A DNA stretch of 64,000 nt. It comes from Massilia niastensis DSM 21313 (GTDB lineage Bacteria; Pseudomonadota; Gammaproteobacteria; Burkholderiales; Burkholderiaceae_D). The translations under genes and the position numbers were made by a program. Below the pieces are notes generated by a model. The model searched no databases. It was not told where the DNA came from and saw only the letters and a list, made by a program, of their open reading frames with translations. The stretch's first letter is position 1, and each line of letters begins with the position of its first letter. Location of the stretch: NCBI RefSeq assembly GCF_000382345.1, contig NZ_KB908081.1, positions 97,845 through 161,844 of the forward strand, read 5' to 3'. Shown here piece by piece: positions 28,321 to 36,597 of this stretch.

Positions 28321-29997
28321 ATGCAGCTGAACAGGATTTTCCGGCGCCTGGCGCCCTTGTGCCTCGCACTGGTCGCGGCCGGCGTGGTATCGGCGACGGC
28401 CGGCGCGGCCAACGAACTGCCGCGCATCGTCGAGCGCGACGGACGGCACGCCCTGATAGTCGACGGCAAGCCCTTCCTGATGCTGGCCGGCCAGGCCCAT
28501 AACTCGAGCAATTATCCGGCCGCGCTGCCCAAGGTCTGGGCGGCCCTGAAGGACGCCCGGGCCAATACGCTCGAGATGCCCATCGCATGGGAGCAGATCG
28601 AGCCCAGCGAAGGGAAATTCGACTTCAGCTTCATCGACACCCTGGTCGCCGAGGCGCGCCAGAACGATATCCGCCTGGTGATCGTCTGGTTCGGCACCTG
28701 GAAGAACACCGGCCCCGGCTACCTGCCGGAGTGGGTCAAGTTCGACAACAAGCGCTTTCCGCGCATGATCGACAAGGATGGCAAGACCGTGTACTCGCAT
28801 TCGCCCTTCGGCGAGGCGACCCTGGCGGCCGACAGGAAGGCCTTTGTCGCCATGATGGAGCACATCAAGCGGATCGACGCGAAACAACGCACCGTCATCA
28901 TGGTGCAGGTCGAGAACGAGGTCGGCACCTACGGTGTGGCGCGCGACTACGCGCCCCGGGCGCAGGCCGTGTTCGAGCAGCCGGTACCACAGGCGGTGCT
29001 GGCGCGCCAGAAGGCGCCGAGGCCGGGCGCGGCCAGCGGCAACTGGCGCCAGGTCTACGGCGACTATGCCGACCAGTACTTCCACAGCTGGGCGATCGCC
29101 AGCTACATCGAGGACATCGCCAGGGCCGGGCGCGCCGTGTACGACCTGCCGATGTTCGTCAACAACGCGCTGCGCGATCCGCTGCCGAACCCTCCCGCGC
29201 CATGGAAATCGGACTTCGCCAGCGGCGGCCCGACCTGGGACGTGATCGACATCTACAAGGCCGCCGCGCCGCACATCGACTTCGCCGGCCCGGACATCTA
29301 CATGCCGGAATCGAACAAGGTCAGCGCCATCCTCGGCCAGTTCAAGCGCAAGGACAATCCCTTGATGATCCCGGAAATGGGCAACGCGGCCAGCTACGCG
29401 CGCTATGTCTACCAGGCGCTGGGCATGGGCGCGCTGGGCGTCGCCCCGTTCGGCCTGGACTACGCCGACTACAGCAATTACCCGCTCGGTTCCAAGTTCA
29501 CCGACCGCCGCATGGTCGAACCCTTTGCGAAAGTGTTCGGCGTCTTCGCTCCGATGCAGCGCCAGTGGGCGCAGTGGGCCTTCGAAGGCCGCACCTACGG
29601 CGTGGCCGAGGGCGACGACCGGGTGCCGCAGACGGTCGCCATGAAAGGCTGGAACGCGACGGTGTCCTTCCGCGAGTTCCAGTTCGGCGAGCGCCAGTAC
29701 CTGCGCGACAAGAACGAGTACCAGTCCGGCACCGAGTCGCCGAACGGCGGGGTGGCCTTCGCCCAGGTCGGCGACGACGAATTCGTGATCGTCGGCCAGC
29801 AGGTGCGCGTCAAGCTGGCGGGCGCCGGTCCGAATGCCGGCAAGCCCTCGCTGTGGGCGCGGGTCGAGGAAGGGCGCTTCGACGCCGACGGCAAATGGAT
29901 CATGGAGCGCAACTGGAATGGCGACCAGACCGACTACGGCCTGAATCTTCCCGCGACCCCGGTCGTGCTGAAGGTCAGGATGGGAACGTACCAATAA
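28321..29997 (+). CDS. GH35 beta-galactosidase with DUF5597-type C-terminus
   Basis: This retaining beta-galactosidase would remove the galactose of the xyloglucan L side chain. The 558-residue protein has a signal peptide (to about residue 29), a TIM barrel with acid/base Glu200 (QVENEVG) and nucleophile Glu352 (MIPEMGN), and a beta-rich C-terminal domain of the DUF5597 kind. This short GH35 form is the one found in the Cellvibrio (Bgl35A) and Xanthomonas xyloglucan systems. AAGGAG is 7 bp before the ATG, 30 bp after GH95 and 32 bp before GH31, so it belongs to the same operon. Confidence 0.9.
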   Translation: MQLNRIFRRLAPLCLALVAAGVVSATAGAANELPRIVERDGRHALIVDGKPFLMLAGQAHNSSNYPAALPKVWAALKDARANTLEMPIAWEQIEPSEGKFDFSFIDTLVAEARQNDIRLVIVWFGTWKNTGPGYLPEWVKFDNKRFPRMIDKDGKTVYSHSPFGEATLAADRKAFVAMMEHIKRIDAKQRTVIMVQVENEVGTYGVARDYAPRAQAVFEQPVPQAVLARQKAPRPGAASGNWRQVYGDYADQYFHSWAIASYIEDIARAGRAVYDLPMFVNNALRDPLPNPPAPWKSDFASGGPTWDVIDIYKAAAPHIDFAGPDIYMPESNKVSAILGQFKRKDNPLMIPEMGNAASYARYVYQALGMGALGVAPFGLDYADYSNYPLGSKFTDRRMVEPFAKVFGVFAPMQRQWAQWAFEGRTYGVAEGDDRVPQTVAMKGWNATVSFREFQFGERQYLRDKNEYQSGTESPNGGVAFAQVGDDEFVIVGQQVRVKLAGAGPNAGKPSLWARVEEGRFDADGKWIMERNWNGDQTDYGLNLPATPVVLKVRMGTYQ

Positions 29998-30029
29998 TCC
30001 ACCAATAACAGCATACTAGGAGATCGACG

Positions 30030-32909
30030 ATGCGAATGACTCAGGTCGCAGCCGCAGCACTGGTCCTTGCCGCGGGCAACGGAGCCTTTGCCGGCACCTT
30101 CCAACAAACCGGGACCGGCATCGAAGTCCGTCCCGACACCGGCGCCGCCAGGCTCGTGCAGCTTAAGCTCATGAGCGACAACATCATCCAGGTGGTCAAG
30201 CTCGACCAGCCCGGCAAGGCGCTCACGCCGTCGCTGATGACGGTCGCCAAGCCGTGCAGCTGCAGCTTCACCGTCGACAGGACGGGCTCGGGCAAGGGCG
30301 AGGCGGTGCGGCTGAAGGCGGGGAAGATCTCGGCCACCGTGTCGCTGGCGGACGGCCAGGTCGCGTTCTTCGACGCCGCCGGCAAGCGCATCCTGGCCCA
30401 GGCCTCGGAGGCCATGACCCCGGTCACCGTCGGCGGCAAGTCCTTCCTGGCGATCAAACAGGGCTTCAACCACGGCACCCGCGACGCCTATTATGGCCTG
30501 GGCCAGCACCAGAACGCCCAGATGAACTACAACGGCGAGGACGTGGTCCTGCAGCAGCACAACATGATCGCCGCCGTGCCCTTCGTGGTCTCGGACAAGA
30601 ACTACGGCCTGCTGTGGGATAACAACTCGATCTCGCGCTTCGGCGACACCACGCCCTACGCCTGGCTGTCGCGCGACCTGGCGCTGGCGGATGCCGACGG
30701 CAAGCCGGGCGGCCTCACCGCGCGCTACTACATCGATGGCAAGCTGGCGCTGACCCGCCAGGAAAAGGACATCGCCTACCAGTACCTGAAGGACCTGGAC
30801 CAGAACTGGCCGAAGGAGCTCCCGCCGATCAAGGAGCTGAAGGACGTGCGGGTGGTCTGGGAAGGCACGATGACGAGCGACAAGCCGGGCGTGCACAAGA
30901 TGCAGCTGTACTCGTCGGACTACGCGACCCTCACCGTGGACGGCAAGCAGGTCATGGACGTGTGGCGCCAGGGCTGGAACCCGTGGTACCACAACTTCGA
31001 GCAGAAGTTCGAGAAGAACAAGCCGGTCAAGCTGCACCTGGAGTGGAAGCCGTCGGGCGGCATGATCGCCATGACCCACAATAATCCGCTCCCCAAGGCC
31101 GAGCGCCATTCGCTGACCATGTCGTCCGAGATCGCGGAAAGCATCAACTACTACGTGATCAGCGCCGAGAACATGGACAAGGTCATCGCCGGCTACCGCC
31201 ACCTGACCGGCCAGCAGCCGATGATGCCGAAATGGGCCTACGGCTTCTGGCAGTCGCGCCAGCGCTACGAGACCCAGCAGCAGCTGCTCGATACCGTCAG
31301 CGAGTACCGCACCCGCGGCTGGCCGCTGGATAACATCGTCCAGGACTGGTTCTATTGGCCGCAGGACGGCTGGGGCTCGCACGACTTCGACAAGGAGCGC
31401 TTCCCGGATCCGAAGGGCATGGTCGACGCCGTCCACAAGCAGAACGCCCGCATCATGATTTCCATCTGGGGCAAGTTCTACGCCGATACCGACAACTACA
31501 AGGAGCTGGCGTCCAAGGGCCACATGTGGACCAGGAACGTCGAGAACGGCGCGCTGGACTGGGTCGGCCCGGGCTACAAGAACAGCCACTACGATCCCTA
31601 CACCAGGGAAGCGCGCGACATCTACTACCGCCAGATGAAGGACAAGCTGGTGGGCCTGGGCTTCGACGCCTGGTGGATGGACAACACCGAACCCGACGTG
31701 CTGTCGAACTCGCGCCTGGAAGACTTCAAGAAGCTGATCGGCCCGACCGTCTACGGCGACGGCGAGGTGACCTTCAATCCGTACAGCCTGGTGCACGCCG
31801 GCGGCATGGTCGAAGGCCTGCGCCGCGACCAGCCGAACACGCGCCAGTTCATCCTGTCGCGTTCGGGCTTCGCCGGCATCCAGCGCCACTCGGTGGCGGT
31901 GTGGAGCGGCGACACGGTCGGCCGCTGGAACAACCTGTACGACCAGATCGCCTCGGGCGTGAACATGTCGATGTCGGGTGTCCCGAACTGGACCCACGAC
32001 ATCGGCGGCTATGCCCAGGAAGTGCGCTTCCAGACCGGCGACGTCGGCTCGGCGCAGGAAAACCGCGCCACCAGTTCGGCCAAGGCGAATCCGGAAGACC
32101 TGAAGGAATGGCAGGAGATGAACCACCGCTGGTTCCAGTTCGGCGCCTTCTCGCCGCTGTTCCGTTCGCACGGCGAGGTGGTCAAGCGCGAGATCTACAA
32201 CATCTCGGCCGGCGACGACGCGATGCGCGACAACATGGTCTGGTTCCTGAAGCTGCGCTACCGCCTGATGCCCTATATTTACACGATGGCGGCCGACACC
32301 CATTACTCGTCCGGCACCATGATGCGCGGCCTGGTGATGGACTTCCCGCACGACGAGAAGGCGAAGAACGTCAAGGACCAGTACATGTTCGGCCCGTCCA
32401 TCCTGGTGGCGCCGGTGTATGCCTACAAGGCGCGCGACCGCAAGGTCTACCTGCCGGCCGGCGCGCAGTGGTACGACTTCTATACCGGCGAGCGCCACAA
32501 GGGCGGCGCGACCCTGACCGTCAAGGCGCCGCGCGACCGGATGCCGCTGTTCGTGAAGGCCGGTTCGGTCGTGACCACCGGCCCGGTGACCCAGTACGTG
32601 GACGAGAAGCCGGATGCGCCGGTCCTGCTGCAGGTGTATGCGGGCGCCAACGGCAGCACCAGCCTGTACGAGGACGACGGCGTGTCGAATGGCTACCAGC
32701 GCGGCGAAGCCAGCCGGATCCCGATCAGCTACGACGACAAGGCCGGCACCGTGACCATCGGCGCGCGCGCCGGCCAGTACAAGGGCATGGTCGAGAAGCG
32801 CGAATTCAAGGTGCGCCTGGTCCGCCCGGGCATCTCGACCGCCGCCGACATGGACAGCGCCGACAAGAGCGTGGTCTACGACGGCAAGCCGGTCACCATC
32901 AAACTGTAA
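30030..32909 (+). CDS. GH31 alpha-xylosidase with inserted PA14 domain
   Basis: This enzyme removes alpha-1,6-xylose from the non-reducing end of xyloglucan oligosaccharides. The 959-residue exported protein (signal peptide to about residue 22) has the GH31 barrel with nucleophile Asp551 (WWMDNTEPDV) and acid/base Asp628 (WSGDTVGRW). Between about residues 240 and 355 a PA14 domain is inserted (GVHKMQLYSSDYATLTVDG), exactly as in Cellvibrio Xyl31A, where it lengthens the substrate cleft for larger oligosaccharides. CTAGGAGATCGACG precedes ATG 30030. It ends the GH74-GH95-GH35-GH31 operon and is followed by a strong terminator. Confidence 0.9.
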   Translation: MRMTQVAAAALVLAAGNGAFAGTFQQTGTGIEVRPDTGAARLVQLKLMSDNIIQVVKLDQPGKALTPSLMTVAKPCSCSFTVDRTGSGKGEAVRLKAGKISATVSLADGQVAFFDAAGKRILAQASEAMTPVTVGGKSFLAIKQGFNHGTRDAYYGLGQHQNAQMNYNGEDVVLQQHNMIAAVPFVVSDKNYGLLWDNNSISRFGDTTPYAWLSRDLALADADGKPGGLTARYYIDGKLALTRQEKDIAYQYLKDLDQNWPKELPPIKELKDVRVVWEGTMTSDKPGVHKMQLYSSDYATLTVDGKQVMDVWRQGWNPWYHNFEQKFEKNKPVKLHLEWKPSGGMIAMTHNNPLPKAERHSLTMSSEIAESINYYVISAENMDKVIAGYRHLTGQQPMMPKWAYGFWQSRQRYETQQQLLDTVSEYRTRGWPLDNIVQDWFYWPQDGWGSHDFDKERFPDPKGMVDAVHKQNARIMISIWGKFYADTDNYKELASKGHMWTRNVENGALDWVGPGYKNSHYDPYTREARDIYYRQMKDKLVGLGFDAWWMDNTEPDVLSNSRLEDFKKLIGPTVYGDGEVTFNPYSLVHAGGMVEGLRRDQPNTRQFILSRSGFAGIQRHSVAVWSGDTVGRWNNLYDQIASGVNMSMSGVPNWTHDIGGYAQEVRFQTGDVGSAQENRATSSAKANPEDLKEWQEMNHRWFQFGAFSPLFRSHGEVVKREIYNISAGDDAMRDNMVWFLKLRYRLMPYIYTMAADTHYSSGTMMRGLVMDFPHDEKAKNVKDQYMFGPSILVAPVYAYKARDRKVYLPAGAQWYDFYTGERHKGGATLTVKAPRDRMPLFVKAGSVVTTGPVTQYVDEKPDAPVLLQVYAGANGSTSLYEDDGVSNGYQRGEASRIPISYDDKAGTVTIGARAGQYKGMVEKREFKVRLVRPGISTAADMDSADKSVVYDGKPVTIKL

Positions 32910-32920
32910 GTCTCCTTTTG

Positions 32921-32950
32921 CCGGGTGCGTTCGCGCACCCGGTTTTTTTT
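32921..32950 (+). terminator. Rho-independent terminator of the GH74-GH31 operon
   Basis: CCGGGTGCG-TTCG-CGCACCCGG followed by eight T: a perfect 9-bp stem with a stable UUCG tetraloop, 11 bp after the GH31 stop. Confidence 0.95.
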
Positions 32951-32983
32951 CGTCCCGACCCATTCCCTGATGCCGGCTCCGAC

Positions 32984-33210
32984 ATTCAGGGTCAGGTCTG
33001 TCATTCGGACACCGAGCGAGCACCTTTGCTCTATCTCAAAATGCTGGTTTGTTTATCCCAAACTCGTCAATGCTCGGCTCACATTCGTCACCGAGATCCG
33101 CGCATCACGGACCATGTCGGAAAGAGGAGAAATTTCAGCATACATAAACCCGTTCTGAGATTTCGCAAGGGTTGTGCCTCTATGTCCGAATGACAGACCT
33201 GACCCCGAAT
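32984..33210. repeat. 227-bp palindromic MITE-like element
   Basis: The two ends are 27-bp inverted copies differing at one position (ATTCAGGGTCAGGTCTGTCA... at 32984-33010 against its complement at 33184-33210). Homology between the arms continues, imperfectly, to about 75 bp, for example ATCTCA-AATG against ATCTCAGAACG. The interior of about 80 bp is unpaired and non-coding. The whole could fold into a long hairpin. It lies just after a terminator, and its right end contains the first possible ATG (33209) of the esterase frame. It resembles the GGGTCAG-ended non-autonomous elements of beta-proteobacteria. Confidence 0.75.
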
Positions 33211-33262
33211 GCTAGATCTCTTCCTGCTCATTCGTGAAGAAGCAATTTTTTTCGTTCTTACC

Positions 33263-34348
33263 ATGAAACCACTGACAAGCTCGCTGATGCTGGTCCTGGC
33301 AGGGCTGGCGCACGCCGGCCTGGCCGGCGCCGCGACGCAGATCGCGCCCGACCACCGCCAGCTCCGATACACCGGCCGCGTCGACTTTTCCAACCCGGCC
33401 GCGCCGGTGCTGACCTGGCCCGGCAGCGAAATCGGCGGCGCCTTCACCGGCACCTCGCTGGCCGTGAAGCTCGACGACCAGCACGGCAGGAACTTCTTCA
33501 ACGTCTTTATCGACGGCGACACCAAGCGGCCGCTCATCATCCAGGCCGACAAAGGGAGAAAGACCTACCTCGTGGCCAACGGGCTGGCTCCCGGCCGGCA
33601 CCGCTTCCTGGTCACCAAGCGCACCGAAGGGGAGGAGGGCGCGACGGTATTCCTGGGGCTGGAACTGGACGATCGCGCCGGCCTGGCGGAGCCGCCGCCG
33701 CGCCCGAAGCGCCGGATCGAGTTCTTCGGGGATTCGATCACCAGCGGCATGGGCAACGAGTCGCCGGACGACGGCCCGGACCACCTGGGCAAGGACAAGA
33801 ACAACTACCGGTCCTATGCGGCGATCACGGCGCGCAGCCTGGAGGCGGAAGCGCACTTCACGTCGCAGAGCGGGATTGGCGTGATGGTGAGCTGGTTCCC
33901 GTTCACGATGCCCGAGTTCTACGACCAGCTGAACGCGGTCGGCAACAATGAGTCGAGCTGGGACTTCAGCCGCTGGACACCGGATGTCGTGGTCGTGAAC
34001 CTGATGCAGAACGATAAATGGCTGATCGACCGTGAACGGCGCCTGCAGCCTGCGCCTACCGAGGGACAGCGCATCGATGCCTACCAGGCGTTCGTGAAAC
34101 GGGTTCGCAGCCTGTATCCGCAGGCTTACATCGTCTGCGCGTTGGGGAGCATGGACGCGACTGCCCCGGATTCACGCTGGCCCGGCTATGTGAAGGCGGC
34201 GGTGGAGCGCATGCGCAAGGAAGGCGACGCGCGGATCGACCACGTGTTTTTCGATTACACGAGTTACGGCCCGCATCCGCGCGTCAAGCATCACGAAGCG
34301 AATGCGGCCAGGCTGACCGCATTCATCAGGAAGAAGATGGCCTGGTAG
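33263..34348 (+). CDS. CE2-type acetyl esterase (SGNH), exported
   Basis: This enzyme should remove O-acetyl groups from xyloglucan (typically on galactose), clearing the way for GH35. The 361-residue protein has a signal peptide, an N-terminal jelly-roll domain of the CE2 kind (FNVFIDGD, GRHRFLVTKRTEG) and an SGNH hydrolase domain with nucleophile Ser158 in FFGDSITSGMGNE and His338 in GPHPRVKHH. The open frame begins at 33209 inside the repeat element, but MKPLTSSLMLVLAGLAHA from 33263 is a proper signal peptide, so 33263 is preferred. No good ribosome site is seen, and the terminator and repeat separate it from the GH31 operon. Xanthomonas uses a different family (CE20) for this role. Confidence 0.83.
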   Translation: MKPLTSSLMLVLAGLAHAGLAGAATQIAPDHRQLRYTGRVDFSNPAAPVLTWPGSEIGGAFTGTSLAVKLDDQHGRNFFNVFIDGDTKRPLIIQADKGRKTYLVANGLAPGRHRFLVTKRTEGEEGATVFLGLELDDRAGLAEPPPRPKRRIEFFGDSITSGMGNESPDDGPDHLGKDKNNYRSYAAITARSLEAEAHFTSQSGIGVMVSWFPFTMPEFYDQLNAVGNNESSWDFSRWTPDVVVVNLMQNDKWLIDRERRLQPAPTEGQRIDAYQAFVKRVRSLYPQAYIVCALGSMDATAPDSRWPGYVKAAVERMRKEGDARIDHVFFDYTSYGPHPRVKHHEANAARLTAFIRKKMAW

Positions 34349-34350
34349 GA

Positions 34351-36561
34351 TCAGCGTGCGCCGGCCGCGAACTCGCGCGCCGGCAGACGCACGGTGGTTT
34401 CCAGCACCGGTGCATCGGCCGCCGTCGCCAGGATCACGCGGTATTCCCCGGCCGCGATCTTCCAGCTGTTGCTGGCGCCGTCGAACACCGCCAGCGTGCG
34501 CGGATCCACGGTCACCGTGCTGGCGCGGGTCTCGCCCGGTTTCAAGGCCAGCTTGTCCCAGCCGCCCAGGCGCTTCGGCGCTTCCCAGCCGCCGCCGACC
34601 CTGGCGACATACACCTGCGGCACCGCCTTGCCCGCACGGGCGCCGCTGTTGGCCACGCTGAAGTCGACCCGGATGCTGCCGGCGACCGGCTCCGCCTTCA
34701 GGCTGGTGAGCGCGAAGCTGGTGTAGGACAGCCCATGGCCGAAGGCGAACAGCGGCTTGTGGCCCTTCAGGTCGAACCACTTGTAGCCGACCGCGGCGCC
34801 CTCGATGTTGTAGTCGACGTCGAAACGCGACTCCTTCGGCAGCTCGACACCGTCGAGTTTCGGACGCGGCAGCTGGTTTTCCGAGGCCGGGAAGGTCTGC
34901 GGCAGGCGGCCCGAGGCATCCACTTCCCCGCTCAGCACGCGCGCGATCGCCTCGCCGCCATTCGTGCCCGGATACCAGGCCTGCACCACGCCCGCCACGC
35001 TGTCGATCCACGGCATCGTCACCGGGGTGCCGGTCTGCAGCACCACCACCGTGCGCGGATTGGCCCTGGCCACCGCCGCGATCAGGGCGTCCTGGCTGTT
35101 CGGCAGTGACAGGGACGGCGCATCCTGGCCCTCGGCGGTCCACTGGGTGGCGAACACCAGCACCACGTCGGCGCCGCTTGCCGCCTTCGCCGCGGCGGCG
35201 GCATCCTTGCCGTCGTGGTAAGTCAGCTGCGCCTTGCTGCGCGCCGCCAGCGCCTTCATCGGCGAACCCGGGAGGTAGGCCATCGGTCCCGGCCATTGCT
35301 TCGGTCCCTCGTTCGGCACCGCCAGGCCGCCGCGCGGATACACCTGGGCCGAACCGCCGCCCGACAGCACGCCCTTGTTGGCGTGGCCGCCGATCAGGAC
35401 GATGCGCTTCAGCTTGCCCGCCAGCGGCAGGACCTGGTTCTCGTTCTTCAGCAGGACGATGCCTTCTTCGGCGTCGAGCTGCGAGATCCTGCCATGGGCG
35501 GCGTAGTCGATCCGGTTCGGCTCGTCCCGGACCGGCTTGTCCAGCACCCCGTTGGCGGCCATCGCCCACAGGATGCGCTTGACCATGTCGTTCAGGCGCG
35601 CTTCCGGCACATGGCCGTTCTGCACGGCTTCCTTGAGGGCGCCGTCGAAGTAGGGCGATTTGTCGAAGGGATAGCCGGACTGCTGGTCGAGCCCGTGCAG
35701 GGCGGCCGGGATGGTCGAGTGGGTGGCGCCCCAGTCGGACATCACATAGCCCTTGAAGCCCCAGTCGCCCTTCAGCACCTTGTTCAGCAGGTGCGCGTGC
35801 TCGCAGGCGTAGGGACCGTTGACGCGGTTGTAGGAGCACATCACCGACCCAGGGTTGCCGCGCTCGATGGCGATCTGGAAGGCCAGCAGGTCCGACATGC
35901 GGCCGGCCACGTCCTCGATCTTCACGTTGACGTGGTTGCGGCCGGTTTCCTGGTCGTTGTAGGCGAAGTGCTTGATGGTCGAGACCACGCTGTTCGACTG
36001 CACGCCGCGAATCTGCTCGCCCGCCATGATCCCGGCCAGCAGCGGGTCCTCGCCCGTGTATTCGAAGTTGCGGCCGTTGCGCGGTTCGCGCGCCAGGTTG
36101 ACGCTCCCGCCCAGCATGACGTTGAAGCCCGACAGGCGCGCTTCCTTGCCGATCATGGCGCCGCCCTGGAAGGCCAGCGCGGGATTCCAGGTCGCCGCGG
36201 TGGCGATCCCGGACGGCAGGCTGGTACGCTCGCGCACCTGCTTGCCCGGCTGCGAGGCGACGCCGATGCCGGCGTCGGTCAGCCATTGCGGCGTGATCTT
36301 CAGGCGCTCGATGCCCTTCAGGTAGCCGGCCGACTGCGCCAGGGCGTCGGTTGGCGGCTTCTTGCCCTGGAACTCGGTGCCGAAGTAGCCGAACACCATG
36401 CCGATCTTCTCGTCCAGGGTCATCTGGCTGACGAGCTGCGCGGCGCGCTGCTGGGCGGCGTCGGGCGCCGGCGCCTGCGCGAAGGCGCCGGACGAGAACT
36501 GGACCGCGAAGGCGGCGCCAAGGGTCAATGCCCAGCGGGACGGCTGCAGGGGCTTGCTCAT
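34351..36561 (-). CDS. GH3 beta-glucosidase, exported
   Basis: This beta-glucosidase would split the unsubstituted glucan backbone units left after xylosidase action. The 736-residue protein has a signal peptide (cleavage near AFA, residue 28), the GH3 N-terminal barrel with nucleophile Asp276 (VMSDWGATHS), the alpha/beta sandwich domain and a C-terminal fibronectin III-like domain (FAFGHGLSYTSF, VPQVYVARVGGGWEAPKRL). The blocks KHFAYNDQETGRNHVN and GYPFDKSPYFDGAL are seen in exported beta-glucosidases. AGGAGATCGATTC precedes the ATG. It is the last gene of the minus-strand run, 36 bp after the symporter, and ends 2 bp from the convergent esterase stop. Confidence 0.9.
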   Translation of the reverse strand: MSKPLQPSRWALTLGAAFAVQFSSGAFAQAPAPDAAQQRAAQLVSQMTLDEKIGMVFGYFGTEFQGKKPPTDALAQSAGYLKGIERLKITPQWLTDAGIGVASQPGKQVRERTSLPSGIATAATWNPALAFQGGAMIGKEARLSGFNVMLGGSVNLAREPRNGRNFEYTGEDPLLAGIMAGEQIRGVQSNSVVSTIKHFAYNDQETGRNHVNVKIEDVAGRMSDLLAFQIAIERGNPGSVMCSYNRVNGPYACEHAHLLNKVLKGDWGFKGYVMSDWGATHSTIPAALHGLDQQSGYPFDKSPYFDGALKEAVQNGHVPEARLNDMVKRILWAMAANGVLDKPVRDEPNRIDYAAHGRISQLDAEEGIVLLKNENQVLPLAGKLKRIVLIGGHANKGVLSGGGSAQVYPRGGLAVPNEGPKQWPGPMAYLPGSPMKALAARSKAQLTYHDGKDAAAAAKAASGADVVLVFATQWTAEGQDAPSLSLPNSQDALIAAVARANPRTVVVLQTGTPVTMPWIDSVAGVVQAWYPGTNGGEAIARVLSGEVDASGRLPQTFPASENQLPRPKLDGVELPKESRFDVDYNIEGAAVGYKWFDLKGHKPLFAFGHGLSYTSFALTSLKAEPVAGSIRVDFSVANSGARAGKAVPQVYVARVGGGWEAPKRLGGWDKLALKPGETRASTVTVDPRTLAVFDGASNSWKIAAGEYRVILATAADAPVLETTVRLPAREFAAGAR

Positions 36562-36597
36562 GAATCGATCTCCTAGTTTGTCTGTTTGTGAAACGTC

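Noticed and set aside
25966..29994. A long minus-strand open frame opposite the GH95 and GH35 genes
   Set aside because: Same explanation: antisense to genes with intact catalytic residues, no recognisable domain and biased composition.
33209..33262. Upstream start of the esterase at the ATG in the repeat element
   Set aside because: The extra 18 residues would bury the signal peptide, and the ATG belongs to the repeat. The start at 33263 gives a proper signal peptide.
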